A stretch of 51,660 bases of DNA from Deltaproteobacteria bacterium. Lineage in GTDB: Bacteria > Myxococcota > Myxococcia > Myxococcales > JAHFDP01. Numbering within the stretch: position 1 is the first letter of the stretch; each line of letters starts with the position of its first letter. The notes beneath the pieces were generated by a model. That model worked only from the letters and a program-made list of their open reading frames with translations, had not been told where the DNA came from and made no database searches. The position numbers and the translations under genes were made by a program. The stretch is taken from assembly GCA_023248955.1 (NCBI GenBank), contig JAHFDP010000021.1, forward strand, positions 1-51,660. Direction: 5' to 3'. Of this stretch, positions 24,067 through 31,703 are shown one piece after another.

Positions 24067-25359
24067 ATGCACGCCCTACTTGCGATTTTGATAACGACCG
24101 CGACCCTTGATGGCGGTGCTTCCGATGCCGGAACAGGTTCTCCGGCGACACCGCCGCTGCGCCTGGCCGAGCTGCAGCAGAGCATCGTCGCGTCTGGCGT
24201 CGACGGATGGCTGCTCACCGACGCCGGCGGGCAAGACGAACTTGCGTTGCACATCCTCGGACTTTCGGATCAGCGCGATCGCTCGCGACGCTGGTGGTAC
24301 CTGGTCCCGGTGAAGGGCGCGCCCAAAAAACTGGTTCACGCGAGCGAGCCGGACACGCTCGACTCGCTTCCGGGCGAATCGCGTCGCTACACCAGTTGGC
24401 GCGAACGCGATCGCGAGCTGGCGCGACTCCTCACCGGCTTGCGCAAGGTGGCAATGAACTATTCGCCGCGCGCCGAGCTCGCCGACCTCTCGCGCGTGGA
24501 TGCGGGAACCGTGGAGCTCGTGCATGCGCTCGGTCCGACCGTGGTCAGCGCGGGTGACATCGCAGCGCGTTACGACTCCGTTCTTACGCCCGCGCAGCTC
24601 GAGGGCCAGCGGAAAGCCGCGATGGTGCTGGGCGAAATCATCGAGGCTGCCCTGGCGAATGCCGCTGAGCACGCACGCGCGGGACAGCCGTTGACCGAGC
24701 GCGACCTTGCCGACAGGATAGGGGCGCAAATCGCCGCGCGCGGCATGGTGAGCGATCACGCACCACGCGTGTGGGCGGGAACGCACACGGCCGACCCTCA
24801 GGCGAACGCACCTGAAGGTGCCAGCGCACCACTCTCGACGGGATCGTTGGTGCTCATCCAGGCTTGGGCCAAACTCTCCGGCGAGGACGCCGCTTACGCG
24901 GATCTCACGCGCATGGGCTACCTCGGGGCCGAAGTTCCTTTCGCCCAGGCAAGAACGTTCGCAGCGGTCGTCAAAGCCCGCGAAGCCGCGCTGGCACTGC
25001 TCCGGATGCGGTCCGCGCGCGGAAGCGACGTCACGGGCGCGGAGATGGACGATGTGGTCCGCGCTTCCCTCCGCGCCGACGGACTAGAGGCCGCCTTCAT
25101 CCACCGCACCGGCCACTCGCTCGGACGCGAAGTGCGCGCGGGCGGCGCCAACCTGGACGATTACGAAACCCGCGATACGCGCAAACTCCTCGTCGGCAGC
25201 TGTTTCACCATTGCGCCCGACGCGTCGCTGCCCGGAAAATATGGGTGCCGAAGCGGAATCGACGTGTGCATTCTGCCGCCGGCGCCGGGCGAAAAAATGC
25301 CGAACATCGCCATCCCGGGACCAACGCCGCAAAGCGAGCTACCGGCGCTGATGAAGTAG
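24067..25359 (+). CDS. Exported M24 (creatinase/aminopeptidase P fold) pseudo-peptidase
   Basis: The protein has 430 residues. It aligns along its length with the intact M24 protein at 49916-51097. The N-terminus MHALLAILITTATLDGG resembles a signal peptide absent from that paralogue. Of the five metal ligands (D, D, H, E, E), D279 and H350 (RTGHSLG) remain. The first Asp is Q265 (VLIQAWAK versus LLLDVWAK), the first Glu is A383 (FTIAPD versus FSIEPG) and the last Glu is G397 (RSGID versus RSEID). It should not bind two metal ions or hydrolyse peptides. The intact frame and added export signal suggest a new binding role, possibly in the envelope. It lies 18 nt after the RCC1 lipoprotein gene. 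Confidence 0.82.
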   Translation: MHALLAILITTATLDGGASDAGTGSPATPPLRLAELQQSIVASGVDGWLLTDAGGQDELALHILGLSDQRDRSRRWWYLVPVKGAPKKLVHASEPDTLDSLPGESRRYTSWRERDRELARLLTGLRKVAMNYSPRAELADLSRVDAGTVELVHALGPTVVSAGDIAARYDSVLTPAQLEGQRKAAMVLGEIIEAALANAAEHARAGQPLTERDLADRIGAQIAARGMVSDHAPRVWAGTHTADPQANAPEGASAPLSTGSLVLIQAWAKLSGEDAAYADLTRMGYLGAEVPFAQARTFAAVVKAREAALALLRMRSARGSDVTGAEMDDVVRASLRADGLEAAFIHRTGHSLGREVRAGGANLDDYETRDTRKLLVGSCFTIAPDASLPGKYGCRSGIDVCILPPAPGEKMPNIAIPGPTPQSELPALMK

Positions 25360-25361
25360 CA

Positions 25362-25431
25362 ACGTCCAGACACAGGACGTCCACCTGGAGTGAAGACGCT
25401 CCATTCGCTCCCCCCTCAGAAGCGGGGAGCG
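25362..25431. terminator. Two GC-rich hairpins after the pseudo-peptidase gene
   Basis: ACGTCC/GGACGT (25362-25380) and CGCTCCCC/GGGGAGCG (25406-25431, 8-bp stem) follow the stop codon. Neither has a T-run, so they are at best weak or factor-dependent terminators. The rest of the gap to 25507 shows nothing else. Confidence 0.3.
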
Positions 25432-25506
25432 CCGCGCTCGCAAAAGGCACGCCAGTTGCTAGTATCTCGCGTTTAGCTCGAACGCTGGCCTAGAGGAGGA
25501 CCTCCA

Positions 25507-27585
25507 TTGCGTACGCTCGTTCTAACCGCCGGCCTCGCGCTCCTTCTCGTTAGCAGCTGCACTTGCGGCAGCAGCTCGATCCATTCCCAGCCACTGCTCT
25601 TCGTCGACCTCGGCAAGAGCGGCACCAACGGCGTCGTCAACTTCGGCGCGGTTCATGTCGGCGACACCAAGTCGCTGGTCATTACCGTCGACAACAACGG
25701 CTCAGCCGACTTTGTGCCCACGGTCAGTCCCATCGATGGCGACGCGGTCTTCTCGGCCAATCCCTCCGGCACCCTGCACAACTTGGCCGGCCTGAGCAGC
25801 ACCAAATTGACCATCACGTACGCGCCGACCGGCTTGGGACCTAACTCCGGTCGATTCACGGTGAGCTGCCCGGCTTGCGATACCACCACCGTCGAGTTGG
25901 CGGGGACCGGCGTGGCCGAGTGTATACTGAAAATACTACCGACCTCGCTCAATTTTCCGGCGTTAACCGGCGGTCAGAGCAAGACGTTGGCGCTCACGCT
26001 GCAAAACGACGGAAAAGCCGACTGCAACCCCGTCTCCGCGCAGCTCGATCCGGCCAGCGCGCCCAACTTCACGCTTCCCGGCGGCAACATCACTGGCAAA
26101 CTTGGCGCCGGCAAAGCGGGGCCGCTCAGCGTGACCTTCACCTCCGCCAAAACCGCGGCGCCCGGCTCCTATCAAGGCGCGCTGCTCATCGATTCCAACG
26201 ACGCGAAAAATCCGCACCAGCGGGTTTTGCTAACCGCGTCGTCGACCGACAGCGGCTACGCCAACAGCCCGTGGCCCAAGTGGCACCGCAACAGCGGCAA
26301 CACCGGGCTCTCCTTCGTGGACGCCTCGGGAAGCAAAGGACAACTGGTGTGGAAGACAAAGATCGGCGGGCCGGCCAGCGTCGTTCGGGACTCGACGGGG
26401 ACCTACTTGGCGTCGCCATCGATCGGCGCCGACGGCACGATCTACCAGGCGGGATTCGGCTTCAGCGACGGCGCACCGGGCGTTTTCGTGGCGCTCTCTC
26501 CCGACGGAAAAACCAAGTGGAGCGTTACCATCACCCGGCCCGAAGCGACCTGCGCCGAATCCACGCCCACCGTGGCGGCGGACGACACGGTCTATCTCAT
26601 GACCGGCGGCGACGGCGTGAGCTGGGACGACAAGGGTCCACAGTTTTATCACTTTGGCCAAGATGGCAGCATCATCTGGTCCACGCGCAACGAGTTCGAT
26701 GGGTACGACAGCTCGCCCGGCATTGCGCCCGACGGCACGCTCTACGTGATCAACGACGACACCGAGCGCGTAGAAGCCTTCAAAGACGACAAACCGGTTT
26801 GGAACGCCGGCACAGCCTGCGGTCCCTTTAGCTCCGGAGGAAACTGCTGCGACACCACGATGGCCGGTCAGCCGCAATGCCCAGGCCAACTCGACTCCGG
26901 TCACGCGGAAACCTTCTCGGGCCTGCTCACGTCCGACAATCGCTCCTACTGGACCGCGCAGGGCCAGGCTTGGGGCCTCTCAGCGGCAGGCGCTCAGATT
27001 TGGAGCAAGTGGCTGCCCGGCAACAACGCGTCCAACGTCGAATCGAATGGCAAAGCCGCACCCGCACTGGCCGCCGACGGCAGCATCTACGTCTCCGAAG
27101 CACCGCTGGTGATGCCCACCGACCCGTTCGGCAACCCAAGCAACGAAACCACCATGCTGCAGGTGTTCGCGCTGGACCCGAATTCAGGCACCGTCCGCTG
27201 GCAATTCGTCAGCGGCTCGATCGACATGGGTTCACGCGATTCCGCGTTCCTCGGCTTCTCGTCACCGGCCATTCTTCCCGACGGCAAGAGCATGGTGGTC
27301 GGCCACGTCGACGGCCTGCACGCATTCGCCCCTTCGCCGAACGGCGGCGCGACGGGCGTCGAATTGTGGTTTTTCCCCTGCGGGCAAGTGGTCAGCTCGC
27401 CCGCGGTCAGCGCGGATGGGACCGTTTTCTTCGGATCGGCGGACGGCAATCTCTACGCCGTCAAAGACGGCAAAAAAGTCTGGGCGAACAGGATCGGCGC
27501 CGCGGTGAATTCGTCACCGGCCATCGGCGCGGACGGAACCATCTACGTCATGGCCGATGACGGCTTCCTTTACGCGGTCAAATGA
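25507..27585 (+). CDS. Lipoprotein with choice-of-anchor D domains and PQQ-like beta-propeller (copy 1)
   Basis: The protein has 692 residues from a TTG start, with GAGGAGG 7 nt upstream; that site can pair with CCTC in a 4-bp hairpin. The lipobox is VSSC. Two ASH/choice-of-anchor D domains (~35-140 and ~145-250, for example VNFGAVHVGDTKSL) precede a PQQ-dehydrogenase-type propeller with repeated GADGTIYxxxxDGxLYAV motifs. WPKWHRNSGNTG marks the domain junction. Propellers of this kind often lack cofactor and act as binding scaffolds; no catalytic motif is seen. The stop overlaps the start of the next, paralogous gene by 4 nt, so this is a tandem duplication. Confidence 0.87.
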   Translation: MRTLVLTAGLALLLVSSCTCGSSSIHSQPLLFVDLGKSGTNGVVNFGAVHVGDTKSLVITVDNNGSADFVPTVSPIDGDAVFSANPSGTLHNLAGLSSTKLTITYAPTGLGPNSGRFTVSCPACDTTTVELAGTGVAECILKILPTSLNFPALTGGQSKTLALTLQNDGKADCNPVSAQLDPASAPNFTLPGGNITGKLGAGKAGPLSVTFTSAKTAAPGSYQGALLIDSNDAKNPHQRVLLTASSTDSGYANSPWPKWHRNSGNTGLSFVDASGSKGQLVWKTKIGGPASVVRDSTGTYLASPSIGADGTIYQAGFGFSDGAPGVFVALSPDGKTKWSVTITRPEATCAESTPTVAADDTVYLMTGGDGVSWDDKGPQFYHFGQDGSIIWSTRNEFDGYDSSPGIAPDGTLYVINDDTERVEAFKDDKPVWNAGTACGPFSSGGNCCDTTMAGQPQCPGQLDSGHAETFSGLLTSDNRSYWTAQGQAWGLSAAGAQIWSKWLPGNNASNVESNGKAAPALAADGSIYVSEAPLVMPTDPFGNPSNETTMLQVFALDPNSGTVRWQFVSGSIDMGSRDSAFLGFSSPAILPDGKSMVVGHVDGLHAFAPSPNGGATGVELWFFPCGQVVSSPAVSADGTVFFGSADGNLYAVKDGKKVWANRIGAAVNSSPAIGADGTIYVMADDGFLYAVK

Positions 27586-29669
27586 ACACTCATCGATTTG
27601 AATCGCTTTTTCTCCTGGCGCTGGTCCTTGGTGGATGCATGTGCGGCGGTTCGCTGTTGCACAGCCAGCCGGTGCTCGTCCTGCACGCCGCGAAGACCGA
27701 TTTCGGCGCGGTGACCGTGGGAAAGAGCGGCCTCCCGTTAACTGTGACGCTCGAAAATGCCGGCCAAGCCGCGTTCACTCCGACCGCGATTCTCCTCGAC
27801 GGCGCGCCGGATTTCGCCATGACGCCCACCGGCGATCTGCCGGTGCTGCAAGCGGGCGCCACCGCTACGTTGACGGTGACGTTCAGCCCCACCAAGGCGG
27901 GCGCGCACGCGGGAACACTGAAGGCAACCTGCCCCGGGTGCGACGCGGCCACGCTGGTCTTCACGGGCAGCGGAATCGAAACGGGCGATTGCAAACTTGG
28001 CTCGACCGCTTCGTCGCTGATCTTCACGCCCCAGGCCGCCGGCGCCAGCCAGACGCTCCTCGTGCCGCTCTCCGACAGCGGTACGGCCAGCTGCGTGGTC
28101 ACCTTCGCCATCGATCAAGGTAGCGATACCGTGTTCACCGTGGATGCCAGCGCGGCTTCGCTGATTCCCGTCGGACAAACCGGCAATGCGTCCGTCACAT
28201 TCACCGCGCCCAGCGCGGGAAAATCAGACTTCCAAGGCACGTTGATCGTCAACTCGAACGACCTCAAAAATCCGCAACTTCGCATCCCGCTGACGGCTTC
28301 CACCCTTGTCGACACAGGCTACGCGCACAGCCCGTGGCCCAAATGGCACGCCAACGGCGCCAACACTGGCCGCACCTACGTCGACACCACGGCCGGCACG
28401 GGCAAGCTTGTCTGGAGCGCGAAGATCGGCGCGGCTGCTGGCGCTTACGTTTGCGACAACTGCGGCGGTGAAAGCGCCACCTACCTGGCCTCGCCCGCCA
28501 TCGCCGCCGACGGTACGATTTACCAAGCGGGATTCGGCAGCAACCCGTCCAAAGCGGCCTACTTGCGCGCCCTCGATCCAGTCGCCGGAAACGAAAAGTG
28601 GCGGTATGAACTGACGCCGCTCGAGCCAACAAGCTCGCATTCAACGCCCACCGTCGCTGCGGATGGATCTCTGTTAGTGACAGCGGGCGGCGATTTCGTA
28701 AGCGCGCCAATCTGGGACAACACCGGCGACGAATTTTTCCATCTCTCGAGCACGGGAAGCCGCATCGCTTCGTGGCGCAATGGAAGCGACGGTTACGACA
28801 GCAATCCCTCCATCGCTCCCGACGGAACAATCTACGTGATGGAAGACGACGCCAAGCGCGTGCTGGCATTCAAAAACGATCTGGCGATCTGGAACGCCGA
28901 TGCCTGCAACACCACCATGGCTGGCCAAGTGCAGTGCCCGGGCCAACTCGACTCCGGAATGCCGGAAACGTTCGGCGGCGCGTTCGACGCGGACGGGCGA
29001 TCGTACTGGGCAGGCAACGGCAGCGTGTGGGGCCTCGCGGCGAATGGCGTGCAGATGTGGAGCCGCCAAGCACTCGGCGCGGAATCGCTCACCAAGTCGG
29101 CACCTGCGCTAGCCACGGTCACCATCCCTGGCGGCCGCTGCGGAAACGCCAACCCTGCGCAGCTGGTGGTTTTCGTCGCCGAAGTTTTTAGCCCCGACGG
29201 CGGCGCCTCGCTGGGCATCGGACTCTACGCGCTCGATCCCGCCTCTGGCGCCGACGTCGGCCATGGCGCGTCCGTTCCGCAAACCGGATTCGGCGGGCTC
29301 GACCTCGCTGGGAAAAAAGCGTTGCACCTCGGCGTTTCGTCGCCCTCCGTCCTCGCCAACGGCGACGTGGTGGTCGGACACACCGACGGCCTGCACGCCT
29401 TCGGCTGGCGCGGCAACTGCGAAGTCAGCAGCCCGCTTTCCGAGCAGTGGCACTTCGCCAGCGGCAACGTGGTCAGCTCGCCCGCCGTCAGCGCGGAAGG
29501 GACGATCTATTTCGGCTCGGCCGATGGAAATCTCTATGCGGTCAAGTCGGACGGCACGCTCAAGTGGAGCCACCGCATCGGCGCGCAAGTAAATTCGTCG
29601 CCTGCCATCGGCGCGGATGGGACGATCTATGTCACCGCCGACGATGGGTATCTGTACGCGGTCCGGTAG
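27582..29669 (+). CDS. Lipoprotein with choice-of-anchor D domains and PQQ-like beta-propeller (copy 2)
   Basis: The protein has 695 residues; it is a paralogue of the preceding gene, sharing SQPVL near the N-terminus, WPKWHANGANTG and the propeller repeats (PAIGADGTIYVTADDGYLYAV). The lipobox is VLGGC. Compared with copy 1 it has a CDNCGGE insertion before the first blade and a longer loop with PGGRCGNANPAQ. The anchor-D domains have diverged more than the propellers. The ATG overlaps the previous stop (ATGA), so both lipoproteins come from one mRNA and probably work together. Ligand and partner are unknown. Confidence 0.87.
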   Translation: MNTHRFESLFLLALVLGGCMCGGSLLHSQPVLVLHAAKTDFGAVTVGKSGLPLTVTLENAGQAAFTPTAILLDGAPDFAMTPTGDLPVLQAGATATLTVTFSPTKAGAHAGTLKATCPGCDAATLVFTGSGIETGDCKLGSTASSLIFTPQAAGASQTLLVPLSDSGTASCVVTFAIDQGSDTVFTVDASAASLIPVGQTGNASVTFTAPSAGKSDFQGTLIVNSNDLKNPQLRIPLTASTLVDTGYAHSPWPKWHANGANTGRTYVDTTAGTGKLVWSAKIGAAAGAYVCDNCGGESATYLASPAIAADGTIYQAGFGSNPSKAAYLRALDPVAGNEKWRYELTPLEPTSSHSTPTVAADGSLLVTAGGDFVSAPIWDNTGDEFFHLSSTGSRIASWRNGSDGYDSNPSIAPDGTIYVMEDDAKRVLAFKNDLAIWNADACNTTMAGQVQCPGQLDSGMPETFGGAFDADGRSYWAGNGSVWGLAANGVQMWSRQALGAESLTKSAPALATVTIPGGRCGNANPAQLVVFVAEVFSPDGGASLGIGLYALDPASGADVGHGASVPQTGFGGLDLAGKKALHLGVSSPSVLANGDVVVGHTDGLHAFGWRGNCEVSSPLSEQWHFASGNVVSSPAVSAEGTIYFGSADGNLYAVKSDGTLKWSHRIGAQVNSSPAIGADGTIYVTADDGYLYAVR

Positions 29670-29674
29670 CCAAT

Positions 29675-29928
29675 CTAGGGCGTGTCCTCAAATTCGCACG
29701 GGAGCCGGGACGAGTGAGCGTGGGCCGAGTGCGGGCGCGCGCACGAGGAGAACGCGAAGGCGCACTTTGCGGTGCGTCGAGCGGCCCCCACAGGAGCACG
29801 CAATCCGACCGGGCGCTTCCAGCGCCACCTTGCGGGCCGGTCGCGCTTCCAACATGCGCGGCAAGCACGCACGCAGGCGGGCCGCGATCGCTCGTCGTAG
29901 GTCGTGGGAATTTGAGGATACGCCCTAG
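29675..29928. mobile_element. 254-bp inverted-repeat element with structured core and different ends
   Basis: The termini CTAGGGCGTGTCCTCAAATT and (reverse complement) CTAGGGCGTATCCTCAAATT form ~25-bp inverted repeats; CTAG or TA may be a target duplication. The interior aligns with 12378-12630, including the same three hairpins: 29760-29777, 29812-29826 and 29840-29862, where changes sit in loops or become G-U pairs. The terminal repeats are unrelated to those of the 12378 copy. No protein is encoded. The element fills the gap between the second propeller gene and the second toxin-antitoxin locus. Confidence 0.78.
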
Positions 29929-29950
29929 ACCTCGACAACCTTGACCTTGA

Positions 29951-29984
29951 CATGTCGAGCACATGCTTTCATGCTCGCCACATG
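29951..29984. promoter_or_regulatory. Inverted repeat upstream of the second toxin-antitoxin operon
   Basis: CATGTCGAGCACATG and ATGCTCGCCACATG form an imperfect inverted repeat around CTTTC just before the antitoxin start. TTGACA at 29947-29952 could be a -35. It is a likely binding site for the ribbon-helix-helix antitoxin. Confidence 0.45.
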
Positions 29985-29990
29985 TCGATC

Positions 29991-30215
29991 ATGATTCAGA
30001 TCCGAAATGTCCCCGCCCCGCTCCATCGCACGCTGAAGGTTCGAGCGACCGAGGCCGGCATGTCGCTCTCGGACTATCTCTTGCGCGAGATGGAACAAGT
30101 CGCGCGTCGCCCGACGATCCACGAGCTGCTCGCACGCATCCAGGCACGCGGCCAGCCGCGGGGCCGCATCGATTCCGTCGCGCTTATCCGCGCTGATCGC
30201 GAGTCGCGCCGGTGA
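29991..30215 (+). CDS. vapB: FitA/VapB-type antitoxin
   Basis: The protein has 74 residues: MIQIRNVPAPLHRTLKVRAT, then EAGMSLSDYLLREMEQVA and an Arg-rich C-terminus (RADRESRR). This is the classic FitA-like ribbon-helix-helix antitoxin of PIN toxins. The ATG at 29991 matches the family N-terminus; ATG at 29982 would add three residues. The stop overlaps the toxin's GTG (GTGA, 30212-30215). It probably represses its own operon through the inverted repeat just upstream. Confidence 0.88.
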   Translation: MIQIRNVPAPLHRTLKVRATEAGMSLSDYLLREMEQVARRPTIHELLARIQARGQPRGRIDSVALIRADRESRR

Positions 30216-30604
30216 TCGTGCTGGACGCCTCGGCGGCAGTCGATCTCTTGCTCAACCTGCCCCCGCACACCAAAGCGATCGCCCAGCGTGTTGCCAAAAC
30301 GCCGGCCATCGCCGCGCCGCATCTTCTCGACGCGGAAGTTGGCCAGGCACTGCGCCGGCTGGTGCACGCGGGCAAGATTGACGAAGCAACCGCGCTCGCG
30401 GCACTCGCGGATCTCGCCGACCTGCCAATCACCCGTTACGCCCATGGGCCACTCTTACCGGGCGCGCTGGCGCTCCGGAATAACGTAACCGTTTACGATG
30501 CGATCTATCTTGTCCTCGCCGAGGCTCTCGGCGCGACGCTGCTCACGTGCCATGGCGCACTGGAAAAAGTCCCCGGGCAGCGCGCCAAGGTTCACGTCCT
30601 CTAA
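30212..30604 (+). CDS. vapC: PIN-domain toxin (VapC/FitB type), fourth acidic residue replaced
   Basis: The protein has 130 residues from a GTG. Acidic positions visible are D5 (IVLDASAAVDLLL), a Glu in LLDAEVGQAL and an Asp in VYDAIYLVLAEAL. In the last conserved motif, usually T-x-D, this protein has TCHGALEKVPG, with His in place of Asp. The first three acidic residues are enough for metal binding in some PIN proteins, so activity is uncertain. It forms an operon with the FitA-like antitoxin. It is unrelated in detail to the vapC at 21718. Confidence 0.85.
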   Translation: MIVLDASAAVDLLLNLPPHTKAIAQRVAKTPAIAAPHLLDAEVGQALRRLVHAGKIDEATALAALADLADLPITRYAHGPLLPGALALRNNVTVYDAIYLVLAEALGATLLTCHGALEKVPGQRAKVHVL

Positions 30605-30692
30605 GAAGAAACCGCGACCAACCGAGCGCTCGACGCTGAGGGACGGCGCGAAAGTTATCTATTCTGGGCGCGCGGAGGGGGATGGAGACCGC

Positions 30693-31655
30693 GTGCACAA
30701 ACGCATCGCAGCACACTTAATTTTTTTAGCAGCCTGCAATTCTGGCGGGAAAATCGGCCTTCGCGCCGAGCGGCGTCTGATCGAAGTGGCGCCCGCCGCA
30801 CTGGATTTCGGTACTGTCGCTCTCGGAACAACCGCGCTGCGAACCACGCGGCTTCTCAACCCTGGCGCGGGGGCGGTGACGGTGCGCGGCGTGTCCCTGA
30901 GTGGCCCGCACGCGGCGGTGTTCACGATCGTCGACGCCGTTCCATTCGTGATCGCGGGAACTGACAGCGCGCCACTAACTGTTTCCTACGCGCCCACCGC
31001 CACCGGTACGGACACGGCGCGCGTCACCATCCGCAGCGACGCCGCCAACGCACCCGAGCTGTACATCACGGTCGTGGCCGCCGCCACCGATGGTTGCACC
31101 GAACTTGTTTGCAATACGCCGCCCGCGCCCGCCTGCGCCGGAGACAAAACACTTGTCGCGTACAGCGCGCCTGGACGCTGCACCGCCGGCATTTGCAGCT
31201 ACACGCCCGTGACGAGCACGTGCGCGGACGGCTGCGCGACCGACCACTGCGCCACCGATCTCTGCCGCGGCGTCGTTTGCAATGCGCCGCCACCCTGCTT
31301 CACCGGAGGAATCTGCGTGGGCGGCGCTTGTCAGTACCACGCCAACCTCGGCGCGCCCTGCGACCTGGACGACAGCTGCGCCATTGACACACGGTGCAGC
31401 CCCAGCGGCCGCTGCGTGGGACAAACGAAAAGCTGCCCGCCGCCGCCCCCACTCACCTGCGCCGACGGCGTGCTCTCGTTTTTTAGCGCCGGCCTCTGCA
31501 CGCACGGCACGTGCAGCTACGCACCGCACCAGCGAATCTGCGCCACACCCGAGCAGGGGCGCGCGATCTGCGATGGCAATACATGCGGCTTCGTTTGCAA
31601 TACAGGATTCGCGCCCGTCCATGGCGCCTGCCGCGGCGCAACGACCACTCCGTAG
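30693..31655 (+). CDS. Lipoprotein with choice-of-anchor D domain and repeated Cys-rich modules
   Basis: The protein has 320 residues from GTG at 30693, with GGAG 5 nt upstream. The lipobox is FLAAC. One ASH/choice-of-anchor D domain (IEVAPAALDFGTVALG, VTIRSDAANAPELYITVVAA) is followed by ~180 residues with more than 20 cysteines in modules such as CTELVCNTPPAPAC, PGRCTAGICSY, CRGVVCNAPPPC and GLCTHGTCSYAP. These match the linker of the RCC1 lipoprotein at 22453, so the two are related by domain shuffling. No enzymatic domain is seen. The 88 bp before the GTG hold no gene. Confidence 0.8.
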   Translation: MHKRIAAHLIFLAACNSGGKIGLRAERRLIEVAPAALDFGTVALGTTALRTTRLLNPGAGAVTVRGVSLSGPHAAVFTIVDAVPFVIAGTDSAPLTVSYAPTATGTDTARVTIRSDAANAPELYITVVAAATDGCTELVCNTPPAPACAGDKTLVAYSAPGRCTAGICSYTPVTSTCADGCATDHCATDLCRGVVCNAPPPCFTGGICVGGACQYHANLGAPCDLDDSCAIDTRCSPSGRCVGQTKSCPPPPPLTCADGVLSFFSAGLCTHGTCSYAPHQRICATPEQGRAICDGNTCGFVCNTGFAPVHGACRGATTTP

Positions 31656-31668
31656 CGCGCGGCCGGAG

Positions 31669-31697
31669 TCGACGGGGAGGGCAGCCCTTGCTATTTC
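31669..31697 (+). promoter_or_regulatory. Candidate promoter of alaS
   Basis: TCGACG (31669-31674) and TATTTC (31692-31697) are 17 bp apart; the ATG follows 6 nt after the -10-like hexamer and no ribosome site is visible. This would give a leaderless alaS-deoA mRNA. Confidence 0.38.
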
Positions 31698-31703
31698 TCC
31701 GCC

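Noticed and set aside
22351-24072. Open frame of 573 codons on the minus strand opposite the RCC1 lipoprotein
   Set aside because: It mirrors the blade repeats of the real gene and has no independent signature.
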